Part shown: positions 50,728 to 62,900 of the stretch, in pieces
Layout of the letters: each line of letters opens with the position of its first letter
Position numbering within the stretch: position 1 is the stretch's first letter
NCBI GenBank assembly: GCA_904063045.1
Contig: CAJFCJ010000018.1
Location: 248,001-312,000, forward strand
Direction: 5' to 3'
From: Dimorphilus gyrociliatus
Lineage: Eukaryota > Annelida > Polychaeta > Dinophilidae
DNA length: 64,000 nucleotides
Notes under the pieces: generated by a model
Databases searched by the model: none
What the model was told of the DNA's origin: nothing
The model's input: only the letters and a program-made list of their open reading frames with translations
Translations under genes and position numbers: made by a program

Positions 50728-52674
50728 AGACGTTAAAAATTGAATACAATGAGAAAATACTTTGCTAAGGCAATAAAAAACGTGCCATCTGTCCGTTTCT
50801 AATGTTCTCACGCACACAAAGTAAGAATAGTGGCTAGGTCATAAACGAAACGCTGATTGGCGTAAATCAGCTAAATGACGTCATCTTTCAAATCGTCCTA
50901 TATCAAATCCTCTCTTGTTGCTCATTCTTTCTGATCATGCCTGCCACTTAGACTTTAGCAAATGACACACTGCCGTATGGGGAGATAGCTATTTCATTAA
51001 ATTTTCAAGAGGAAACATTTTTCTTCTTTTTTCTCCTTATGTAATTGTATGCACGCGTTTTAAATGTATCACTTCCGCCCACCAAAAAGACAAAGATTCG
51101 AGTGGTAGGCAATAAACGAATTAAAGACATACTTGAACAATACATTTGCAATGACTTTTTTGTAGTTAACCTTTGATCTATAGCGGCGAGTTGTGTTAGA
51201 CGTCGACATTAAAAGAGCCGCCATAGTTTCAAGTTGTAGAGACAAAGCGTGTCGAATTTTTCGAGTAACTGCCTATCATAAAACTGTTCTTCTATAACAA
51301 GAGAAAGTCTTGTTTGGAATTGATAGATGCTTTATGGCCCATTACGTTTCGGCGCTCGTTCGTCAAAACTTGATCATGGTCGTTATAGGCCTATTCTGTC
51401 AGCTAATACCAAGCATTAACTTTCTAACTTAAAAGCAAACTCGTTTATGACAAATTATACAGATGCTCAAAAGGAAATAGAAACAAACCGACTGGAAGAC
51501 ATAACCATTACATCTTCTCTTTCCCAATTGATCCTGAGCTATTACGGCCCGTTTGAGATTTCACTTCTAACACTTCAAAAAATTGTTATATTTTCTTTGT
51601 CCGATTAATGAATATTGCGTTCAAGGCAATTCGATTATTACATTACAATTGACTAGAAAACTTGTGATAAATGTTAATCTTACCCCTAGAATGACCAGCA
51701 TAAGATAAGAGAAGACAGAATAATTGAGATGAAGAAACGAATCTGCTTATCAGAAGAGCTCATCTTACTTTTCCATTTGTCCTCTGAATAGCGTAGCAAA
51801 GAGCGTAGATCTTTTGGATTAGCGACACCGATTATCTTTGTAAATCTCTCCAATGCGACGTCCTCATTTCACAGGGTTTTATAGCCAAGTACACTTAACT
51901 GCTTGCTATCTTTCTGTGCAATAGAACGCTTTACTGCAATATCAACGGCTCGAGATGTGTCTCTCCAGAGTGTTAGCCAATTTCGGGACATTTTTTGCTT
52001 CTTATCTCGAGTCATGAGCGCTTTTTATCGTCTATATTTGTATTTTTCATCAATTTTTGAATCTACTTGCTGAGTTTATTGTGCTCATGTAGCTTTAATA
52101 TAACCGAGGCCTACTACAAACATTATAATGTTACAATCTGACCATAAAAGATCTTTTGTTATAGCACAGACCTTTTTGTTTTCAAAATGTATTTGGAGTT
52201 TTTAGAAACGATGCCTAAAATTAGTTTTAGAGAAATATAGTAAAAAAATTAGCTATGGCTCTCAAACTTTGTATCTTTTAAGTGATATAGAAAGAAGAAA
52301 TGGGAATTTGTTTGCTATTTATTATAACATTACTAATTTTCAAGGCTTTTTACATATATATATATAATTAAAACATTGTATCTTAAACGAGCCTTAACCT
52401 GTATAATTTTATGTTAAAGGAAGACTTGGATGGAGAAAAATCGTTACATTCTCTAGCTCCGCCCATATAAGCGAGTTAGCACCAAAACGAATTAAGAGAG
52501 GCGAATGAAAATTCTTGCTTCCCACGTCAAGTTTAGTGATTTATAACAGTGTTGTTTGTTTCCGCCTCGTTCGCGCGTTTTTCGGATCATTCCAGCTCTA
52601 CGTTTTTTCGTGAAAGCTTCAATTTGAAATTCTATTATTTTTTGCTAGATATTGTTACCTTTAGTTTATTGAGG
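50728..52674. other. Upstream region of even-skipped
   Basis: 1.9 kb between the DNase gene and evx, both plus strand, so the evx promoter and possibly enhancers lie here. A perfect CRE TGACGTCA is at 50876-50883. Several stretches (51180-51370, 51780-51970) are less AT-rich than average. No further exon was supported. Confidence 0.5.
50772..50777 (+). other. Polyadenylation signal AATAAA of the DNase I-like gene
   Basis: Canonical hexamer 45 nt after the stop codon ending at 50727. Confidence 0.55.
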
Positions 52675-54020
52675 ATGTCAACAGAAGTTTGTGATGATGT
52701 ATTCATTAATGTTACTGAGGACGAAGGTTATGAGATGAAGGGTTGTTATAAAACCGGATCTGTTGAAGAAGGTGAGCAATACGATTTATTACTTAGAGCA
52801 TTATAATGTATAATATTGGCGAGAACATGGAAAATATCATAACTGTATATCGGACGTTTTGACTGAATATCTTTAATTTAAGTAACACTTGTAAGAAAGA
52901 AATAAGCTCCTAAAATGCTTATTGACTGCAAAACACATGGCTAAAGGCATTGCCCGAGGATCATCGACTCTCGGTCATTTTGTCAATCAACTGCCATCAC
53001 TGGACGCCATTTTATCTTAATGACTCAATCACGAAGCCGGCATCACCTTTGATCAGATGTCATTTGCATTCGATTAGCATATGTAATAGGTTTGAAAGTT
53101 AGTCATTTAATTCTGAAAATGTAATTGAGATACAATGATGGAACTGTGATGGTCACCTCAATGGGTGGGCGGGGTTGGTGGGTGGTGACCGACTGTCGTA
53201 TAAGCTTCATTTTTAGCTGACTTAAATCAGTGTCCAACTGAGAAGCTTGCGTCCAGCACGCGTCGTACTATTGCACTTAAATAGGCCTATTTTACTTTAA
53301 TTAGATCATTTATGCTCACTTTCATTCATTAATCAACTATAAACAAGTAGAAAAGGAGCATTCTCTTAAGGCCTAATTACGAAGAGAAAGATAAAAGCGA
53401 GAGTATTTGTTTCAGATCACCACGAAAAAGCCGAAAGTGACATGAAATCTCTGAACAGCGACGACCTAAATGCTAACAATGCTAATGTTCGAAGATATAG
53501 AACAGCATTTTCAAAAGAGCAATTGGCTGAACTTGAGGCTGAATTTTCCAGAGAAAATTACGTTTCCAGACCTCGTAGATGTGAGCTTGCAGCCCGACTT
53601 CGATTACCAGAATCTACAATAAAAGTTTGGTTTCAAAATAGAAGAATGAAAGACAAAAGACAAAGATTAGCTCTAGCTTGGCCATATGCTGCTTTACAAC
53701 ATGCTGCTTCAGATCCCGCCTTAGCTGCCCTTGTCCTTAATGCTGCTTTACACTCCGCAACTGCCCCACATAGGCATCACCCTTACTTTGGAGCCTCTCC
53801 TGCCTGTCGGTATCCTCCACAACTAACCAGCAGTTTACCCTCAGCACCTGTAGTTCGTCATCCTCATTATCCTAATTCTAGCGACCAAGTGCAGTATTAT
53901 GGAACTAATTCTGCCATTTCTGTTCCAACTTCCTCTCCGAGTGAAAGTTCTGATAGTTCTATTAGAAGAAGAACTTCGTTATTTCGACCTTTCGATGAAG
54001 AAAAATCTACATCAAAATAA
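52675..54020 (+). CDS. evx: Even-skipped / Evx homeobox transcription factor
   Basis: Exons 52675-52771 and 53416-54020; 233 aa, one phase-1 intron of 644 nt upstream of the homeobox. The homeodomain (about residues 57-116) has the Eve/Evx signatures [28 protein letters not shown] and [18 protein letters not shown], followed by an alanine-rich segment and a His/Pro/Ser-rich region. Near the C terminus SLFRPFDEE resembles the LF-x-P-[YF] Groucho-recruiting motif known from Drosophila Eve, so it is probably a nuclear repressor. The homeobox itself is uninterrupted. It is short compared with vertebrate EVX proteins (about 400-470 aa). Confidence 0.95.
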
Positions 54021-55676
54021 TCTGCATCAGCTCATTTATATAATTTTTATATTTATAAAAATTTTTACTATATAATTTTCAGGAGACAACATACTTATAT
54101 GACATTATATGATGTATTTTAATTTATAAATGTTATGATTATTGAGACATTGGTATTGTATATGTATATACAAATAATTACTTGTATACATACATGTTTA
54201 CGCATAGATACAGTATTTAAAGTATACATATTTATTTGATCAGATAGACCATTGCATAAAACATGCCTTATATGAGGCATACAGGCTATGTATGTCTAAT
54301 ATTTATGTATTTCATATATACAATGTGTATATAATCACGTGTTATATATAGTAAAGCAAACGCTTGCATCTAGTTTCCCATTATTCAAATGTTATTGTGT
54401 CATAAATAATAAATCGAATGAGGTACAATAAATCTATAGGCGGTGTCACCAATATGCATATATAGATGGTTAGAAAATTTTATATTCTCGTGCAACATTA
54501 TACATTGACAAGTGTAATAAATTTTGCATAAAATATAGAGTATATTACTTATACTCGTTCAAAATTTTGGCCTGTAACTCAATTATGAATATGTAATTAA
54601 GCACTGGCGTTAATGGGCTAGTTATGAGCGTCATTCATCATTGTAATGTACACATAGCGTGCCACTAATTGTATACATTTGAATTCAAGTTGATTGACTT
54701 TATTTGTTAGTTTGTATTTGTAAGAGCAATTATTCACTATGATTGCTTCTCATTCGATTTATTGATTGCATAAAACTTCTCTTCTTAAATTAATTTCTTG
54801 TTCACTGTAGCCAACTATATGACACTTTTACAATTCTACCAACTAATAAAGAAAGTTGAGACATATATATATATATTTATATATATATATATATATATAT
54901 CCTATACATACTATATACAGTATACAGCGTATGCACGCACAATTAGATAAAAAAGAGTGCTATAAATAATTGGCACGCTATTTTCCCATCAACTGGCCAT
55001 ATCGCATTCAAATTATGCTCAATAATGAATCGTTAGAGGATATTTACCTGTACAAATTAATTTTTGAATGATGTAATGGATGTCGTTATTGTATATCGAT
55101 TAATTGATTGATACGAACCTTTCGTGTATGTTAATGATATATTAATGTGAGGCTTACATATTTTTTATGAAAAGATTTACGTTTTGATATAATTTCGATA
55201 ACAACTCGTCAAACCTAATCTTCCCTGACATTCAGTTAGTTATATAGCTCCTAGATCACTTCAATGTGCGGACAAAACGTCGGCGGGAAGTGAGAAATTA
55301 ATTCTTCGTTAAATGGAGCACTGTATAAGCCCTTAATATACTTGTAAAGTAGCTTTCAATTTATATTTATATTCATTACATACGCACAAAGTGGCAAAGA
55401 GAAAAGGCAGTCATGGATCACAAACTGATCACAATAGCAAATGATTGATAATCATACTTGCTTTGTTACAACTAGAATTAGAGACTACAGCTTTCCTCGC
55501 TCTAAATAAGCTCTGTGAATTATGTAACGCTCGATCCAATTACATAGAAAAAATTTCTTTTGTCAATATTTTTTCATGAAAAATACTTTTTGAATGGCAT
55601 ATCTCATTTCGCCTCAATCAAATGAAAGTTGTTCTGTAGTTAAAAGCTGAAATATATGATGTATAGTTTAGAATAA
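54021..55676. other. 3' region of evx and intergenic DNA
   Basis: Strongly AT-rich, with repeated TATA/ATAC runs at 54150-54360 and a TA microsatellite at 54862-54900. AATAAA at 54408-54413 is a candidate distal poly(A) signal for evx, about 390 nt after the stop. No RNA gene recognised. Confidence 0.5.
54862..54900. repeat. TA microsatellite downstream of evx
   Basis: (AT)n run with one TTT interruption. Confidence 0.85.
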
Positions 55677-55909
55677 TTAGCTTTCTTCAGAATCTTTAAT
55701 TATAGGCCTATATAATCGTAAATTAGAATGACGTGTGAAAAGAGTACCCATAGGAAAGAAGTTGCCATTATCTTCCGCCCAGGACACTTTTCTATGAAGC
55801 CCAAGCGCGCGCTCTTTCATTGCGTGTCTAAAAAATTCATGAGCATCTAGTTTGAGTAGTTTATACACTTTCAATACATCTATGTGCACACTCTTCTTCA
55901 ACCATTTGT
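55677..55909 (-). CDS. Orphan terminal coding exon with possible PP1-docking motif
   Basis: Minus-strand frame from an acceptor (CCCACAG, next base 55909) to TAA at 55677, 76 codons in phase 1, with no usable start of its own. Composition looks like real protein: basic/hydrophobic LKKSVHIDVLKVYKLLKL, then HEFFRHAMKERALGLHRKVSWAEDNG. KVSW followed by acidic residues fits the RVxF-type protein phosphatase 1 docking motif ([RK]-V-x-[FW]). The nearest minus-strand gene upstream (the mucin-like gene at 56963) offers only a phase-0 donor at its end, so a direct join does not work. Source gene unknown. Confidence 0.45.
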
Positions 55910-56962
55910 CTGTGGGCCGAGGTAATTTTTTAAAATACAACCATAAGAACAGTTAAAGAATAGTCATAATGAGGTAGGCGTATTAAAGGCGCGAAAACTT
56001 TTATAAGCCGTCATACAAAAGCTCGCAAGCCCTTCATATAAGGAATTATTGCCGCCATAAAACGTCATAAGAAGGCTCTGTACCCTTATAGAAGCGTATT
56101 TGCTCGCTATTCGATACTATACGTTGTCGGCCGACATCAAAGACAATCCGATTCTTATGGGCTTTTTGTGTTTTTAATTGCGATGTTTACTCAGTTTCAG
56201 TGCTGTTGTTTCTATGCATTCGTTTATAATGGGCCTGTATCAAAATTGGCGGGTCCGAAAACTTTAAATATTTATTTGAAAACGGAATTTCATTATTTAA
56301 TATTTTATGAAAGAACATTTCTGCCCCCTTAGTCGGAGAGAATTTTGAAGTCTTTGAAAGTTACTTTTAAAAAACTCTTATTATAACATCATATACTGCG
56401 ACAAAATTAACATCTGCAAAGTGGACTGAAAATCATTCAAAAAAAATTGCCATTTTATTGTTCTTTTAAATATAAAATATAGCCTATTACGATATGAGAA
56501 AATTATGCATGATTTTAAATGTAATAGAATATGTATAAAATTACAATAATTCCTATAGAATCATTTCAGAGTTTGAATTATGATGTTTAAAGCTCTAATT
56601 AGATTTTAAACCAACTGAATCCAAATAAATGAATTTTGGGTTTAATAAACTGTAATATTGATAAATCTTGGTTTTATTGCACTTTAATTTGCTTGTATTT
56701 TCAATTACCATAGTATCTTATTACAGAAAGATTAGCAGAAAGGTTATAGAAAGTGTGCTATAGGTTTATTTATATTTCTGTTTTCGAAATAGCATTTTTT
56801 AAATTATGGTTTAGCAATTGTGAACGCGTAGTTTATTTTGTTTTACAAGATTTTTCATTTTCGACGTCTTTAAATAATACACTGAAGAGATTACTGCTTC
56901 GGCTCCCAAAGCTGAAATATATACGTTCAAAATATACATGTAAGATTAAAATTTCCATTAAC
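55910..56962. other. Gap between the orphan exon and the mucin-like gene
   Basis: About 1 kb, no coding exon supported. The part at 55945-56110 carries repeated CATAA/TTATAAG-type words and CGCCATA/CGTCATA repeats; the rest is plain AT-rich DNA. Confidence 0.5.
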
Positions 56963-59900
56963 TTAAAGTAACTTTACCCAAGTATTAGATGGAGCATCTC
57001 TATGCAGGCCAGTATCTTTGTTTTCTCTTTTCATAAATCCCCTTAATACGCTCCAGTCAACTGCAGATGTTTCATTTCTCTGTTCCTCTGAATGTGGAAT
57101 TATACCCCCGGTAACTGATATGCTGCTTGCCGAGCTCAAAGTAGGAGCATCCTGCCAATGTCGTTTTTTGTCATAGGCGGCGCTAGTAAACGGTCTAAAG
57201 CTCTGGTTGTCGGACCAGCTATCTTCTGAAGATCCTGCCGTCGACTTTCTATAGCATCCACAAACATAGCACAACAAGAGGACCAACAGAACTATTAAAA
57301 TAACACCAACAACAGACATAACACTAGCCAGTATAACCTTCCAGTTGTCAGACCCGGAGGTTTCAGTAGGAGGTTTTTCAGGTGTTCTGCCAATCAGTAT
57401 CATCCTTTCATCAATCATAAGATTTTTCAAAAATAATCCTTGCGAATCATTACGCAGTGCATTTTTCATCTCAACCTCGGTAGCTCTCATACTATCATTT
57501 GTAGTAGGCAGCAAAAGTCTTATGTCATAATTAACAACGACTGATCCAGCGCTAAGATTAAAAGTAAATTTAACTTCAATGTTAAATAGCTATATCAATT
57601 GCATTCAACTCACGAAAATTCTATATTATGAACTTTTACAAAGTACTTGTTTAGAGTTGATGATATGAAGAATTGAGTAAGCTGTTGGAGAAACCATATT
57701 TTAAAAATGTAAATATTAATAAAATTGTCGAACCGCATCTGTTGCTTCTAGTGTCAAATTTTCCTTTATTGAAGGTGTAGATACAACATCTTCATATTTA
57801 TAATTCAGAATGCGAATAGTAGCTGGATAGTCAAGCGGAAGAGTGGACTCCGAATCTATATTCAGTTTTGTGGCATCAAGTTGTAAGTTTTGGAGCCATC
57901 TCGTTTGGTTACGTTTATCTAGTGATTCAATCATCTTTGTAATTAAATCTTTCATTTCTGAGTCAGTAAACTGCTTCAAAGACAAAATTGTATATTTGCA
58001 TTCGACTTTATTGACTATGTCTGGAGTTTCAGTGAATTTACTGTTTTGGATAAAAATGTCATGTATCTATATGAAATAGTGATAAATATAGTTTTGTTAC
58101 CTAAATGTTATGTCGGATACTTTTATGAATTCTGATTTGCTGATACTCTGAATGCTGTAAAAGTTATTAAGAGCAGATATAGTGTCTATTAAAAGTTCAG
58201 TATATTTGGAACTCTTGTTATTCATCAGATCATCTTCAAAATCCCAATTAAGTATATTAATTTTTGCTGGAATACTATAAATTGTAAGCTTTTCACTGCC
58301 GTACTTAATTCCGCTGATATCAATTGATAAACCATCCAGCCTTCTTTCAGGAGGCTCAGTCAATTTATTAAACAGCTCTTTGACAATTTCTTTTTCATTA
58401 CCGAGATTTTCAATTACTAAAGTCTGATATTTAACGAGAATACTACCAAAATCATCCCTTAAAAAGTTAATTGTGTCATATATAAAGCGGTAGATGGCGT
58501 ATTATCTTGGCAAATACTTACTCAAACTTGAAATTGGTCAATTTATAGAAGTTTTTGGCAATCGCGGAATTTTCGTAAAATGCGTCGAGCTGGAAAATTT
58601 TGAAATTTAATTATGTTGCACAGAAAATTCTTATTTTGATTTTTACGGCTTTTTTCGTTTCTGACGTAATGTTGGCTTTATCCAAATTTGAAAATTTCCA
58701 ATCCCTAGTACCCAAGCTACAATCTACAGTAATCAGTTTTGTATTGTACACTTGATCAGTATTAAGTCCAACACTTAAAGTTGAAGGATCCACTATGAGA
58801 TCGTTTATCCATCTTTCACCTGATTTTATAATAAAGATTGTATGGAATTCCAAACCCAGAGCTCTAAAGTCTACAGCTTCAGTTGAATTTGTATACATGT
58901 TAAATTGAACGTTTATATTGTTGGATTGGTCTCTGTTTATAGGTTATTGTTATAATTAAATAATTAATGATGAATTTTCTAAGTCTTACGTTAATTGATA
59001 GTCGTTGACTCTTAATAAGAATGGACTAAGAGAAGTCTTTGATATGAGATTCACCAGCTAAAAAGCATTAAAGTAGTTATTATTTCAAAAAGAATACATG
59101 AGACATACGGCTTCATCTATCTCCTCTGTTATATTTTTGTATTTAGAGGACATTGTGTCTGCATACTCAGAAGTCCATGCCCTGTTTGTTATAACGATTT
59201 TTGAACCAATTCTTCGTATTCCATTAAAAACGTCACAATGGACTCCAGAATAGGCATAACTGCAAGTGCATTTGTAATTCAGTCCTGTCAACTCAGTGCA
59301 TTTTCCATTGTTCTTGCAGAGCGTTGGGGTACAAACAGACATGTCGCTTTCACAACGAGAACCATTAAAACCTGATGTACAATTGCAAAAAAATCCGTTG
59401 ACTTTGTCGGTGCAAATACCTCCATTACGGCAAGCAGAATCTCCTCCATGTAGTATTGGATAATGAGAGCATTCATTTATTTCGGTACAGTTTCCATTGG
59501 CAAATTCGTAGCCGGCTTCACATACACAAGTGTACCTGAAGTCGAAAAGAAATTTAAAACTATGAGAAAAGTAAAATAAACTTTTCTATTAACCTTCCCT
59601 GTTCATTTTTACATTCACCAAAAGGTTGACAGAGATTGTTATCTAAACATTCATTTATATCTTGTTCACAAGAACCACCTTGATAACCAGCGGGACATTG
59701 GATACATCCAGTTTTTGCATCACAATCATCAGCTGACAAACATTTACAAGAATTCAAACAATCTTTTCCCCACTTCCCTATCGGACACTTCTGACAGGTA
59801 CGCTTGTCCTCAAGTAAAATAAATCCTGCATCGCAAGAACAGACATATGAACCATCTGTGTCTAAGCAAGTTGAATTTTCTTTGGGACTGCATGAATGAG

Positions 59901-62900
59901 TATTAGTAGAACATTCATCGATATCTGAAAAGAAAATCAGTATATACTAGAGCAAAATCTATAATGAAAACCTACTTTTGCAAGTTTTTCTGTTACTTTC
60001 CAAAATAAAACCATTTGGACAATCACACTCATTTGGGTTAAATTTGCAAATGTGAGAACACCCCATCAAATCACACGAATCTTTGTTACTTGACATAATA
60101 GTGCAATTATGGCGATCTGAGTCAAGCACATATCCATTTTCACAGGAACATGCAAAAGATCCTATATTGTTCGTGCACTTTTGTTGACATTTATCAATGT
60201 TCAAGGCACATTCGTCCAAATCTTTGCAAGCATAAGAACCATTTTTCTCGTAGCCAGAAGGACAGTTGCAGGTATATCCGCCAACTATATTGTTACATAC
60301 AGCTGGACTTTTGCAATCGTTGGTATTAGGAGACGCACATTCATTTAAATCTGAAAAGTATATGAATTTATAATCAAAATTTTATGATTTTTTATGAAAA
60401 CTTTTGTAAACTAAACTATACTTTGAGCACAATCACGTCATGTATTACGCCTAAATATTAACACTTTTATCAGAGATGCTAATTGTACTTAAACCCGCCA
60501 GCCTAATAATTTGACAATAGATGTAATATCTGGTTTTATATTATCATGTTTTTCTCACCTTGACACTTTGCTTGCTTTTCCACATTAGATGTATTACTCT
60601 TAAAATCAGTATAACCAGGTGGACATGATGAACAGTTATACCCAACCTTATAAAGTTTGTGCTCATCAGCACTTAAGTCTGTACAGTTCTGAAAAACATC
60701 AGCAGTCTTTAAGTCAGCGTTAATAATAAACAATGCTTAGTTAACCTGAAGTTGAAGACATGGCGCGTTCTGACAACCATCATAATCATCTTGACAACTC
60801 TCTCCTTCATATTCCCTATCACATATGCACTCAACAATTAAGAAAGAGTCAGTATCATTGTAAGCCTCTCTAGGTTCATCCCAATCACATTTACCATTAC
60901 CTGAACAGTTACATAGCTGAATATCTATTACCAGTTCTGATGATGCTAATCCTTCACTATCTACGGCCACAAAACTTAAGAAACTATCATACATGTCTGA
61001 TATGACAGTCCATCTAAAAATCCCTGTTACATTATCAAATAAGGAACCATCGGGTAAGGAATTCAAACTCCTAAATACAATAGTTTGATTGTCTGAATCT
61101 GAAGCATTCAGAGTAAACTGATAGGAATTATTAACTTCAACTTTAAGAGTGGTAATAGTATCAACGTCAAAAGCTGGTGGAGTATTAGAAACTTTCTTTT
61201 CTTCATCAGTTTTCTCGTCATTATAATTTTTTGTGTTGTTTGCCAATTCTTTATTCTTTGTTATGGCATAATCGACTTTACAAATATAGCTATCGCCGCA
61301 AAACTGATTCAACGCATCCCTTTCAGTTGCATTCATCTTTGCAAACTCTTCATCGAAGAAAAGAGGTTCAAACGTGTCAATTTCTTGATTAACTGATGAA
61401 TGACTCTCCAAAATTGACGTGTTGTAAAAAAATACACTGTCTTGGGCCGTTGTGCGCCACAGTTTTCCATATGTAAAAAGCTCCCTTTCAGTTGAGTTTT
61501 CGCTGAGAATTGTTCCATCAGGTTGAACAAAATCATCTGACATATTTCCATTAAATGTACCTATTAAACCAGAGACTGATTCTTTCTTTAATTCTTCAGG
61601 TAAAGCTATCCTTATGTCTAATTGCTGAACTTTTGCCTCTAAAGAAAGAGAGATCTCTGAAAAATTTCAAAGTTACAATGTTGAAATATTTTATTCTATT
61701 ATAATATTTACGGTTTCGAAAGACGACTTGCAGAGAACTGTTACTCTTACTTAATGTTAAACCGTTGTCTGAATAAAGTCCAGTTTTTAAAGGATCGTTC
61801 CACCAGGAAGAAACAGCATCGGTAGCATCATTAATGTAAATTAATAAATCTGCGGAATTTAAAAATGAGTTTTTATGCAGACTAAAGTTAAAATTTTTTA
61901 CTCTCTCGTAAATCATCTAATTTAACTGTTATTCTTGCATCATCATGGTATTCTCCAGCAACACCTGAAAATATAGTTGCATCCGTCGGTTCATTCTTCT
62001 GATTTAATGCTTTAGCAGTTCGAAATTGAAGTTTGAATTTTGTAGATTTTATCATCCAAAATTCTCCAAAACCGTTAAAAACATACTGCTTCCCATCTGC
62101 TGTTCTTATATGTGGATCACCCATAGCCCATGTTAACCTAGGAAATATATATCCCTGGCATGTGCTTCTTTTCCTTTTTTTATAGAATTTTGAACACATC
62201 GTTTCCTGTATAAAAATTTTAAGTACCTTTTACATATAAATATTACTTTTACATACAGAAAGACAGCAATCTATTTTCGGCTGTAGATCAACTTCTTCAT
62301 GCCACGCAGGATAGAAAATTGGGTTAAAAGCCCACAGAGAACCATCATCATATTTTTTCCCAGTCATCAAAAATCCTCCCCGAAAAATATCATAGCAACA
62401 TTGCCTACTTGGTGCAGTAAAATATTTTGGACCAGGAAAGAAGGGTGGCATAATAGAATAAAAACAGATTGTCCTTCCTGGTTTTGATGTTGTTGCATCA
62501 ATTACAAATCTAAAATCTAAAAAAGCAATAAACCTGAAATTGGAGAAATATGTGATCTGCTATTAGCAATATATCATATATCATAGAAACATACCCGTGA
62601 CAAGGACACGAAGGGATCGTTAAATCTGCGTCCCGAAGTTCATCATCATATAAGATTGACTCAGCCAAAAATTTCCGGCAACGATATTCAGGTAACTCTC
62701 GTTCACAATTTGTGTCACTTACTTTATAAATAAATTTTCCAGCCAAGTCTTTGTAACCAAAATATTTTAATATCATAATTTAAATAAAATAAACTGCAAG
62801 ACTTACTCGTATTGCCATAAGTATTCTTCAAATTGAAAGCTTCTTCATTAGTTTCAACACCTTTCCCAGAAGCGTAATGGTTAAAAAAACCATAATTTCC

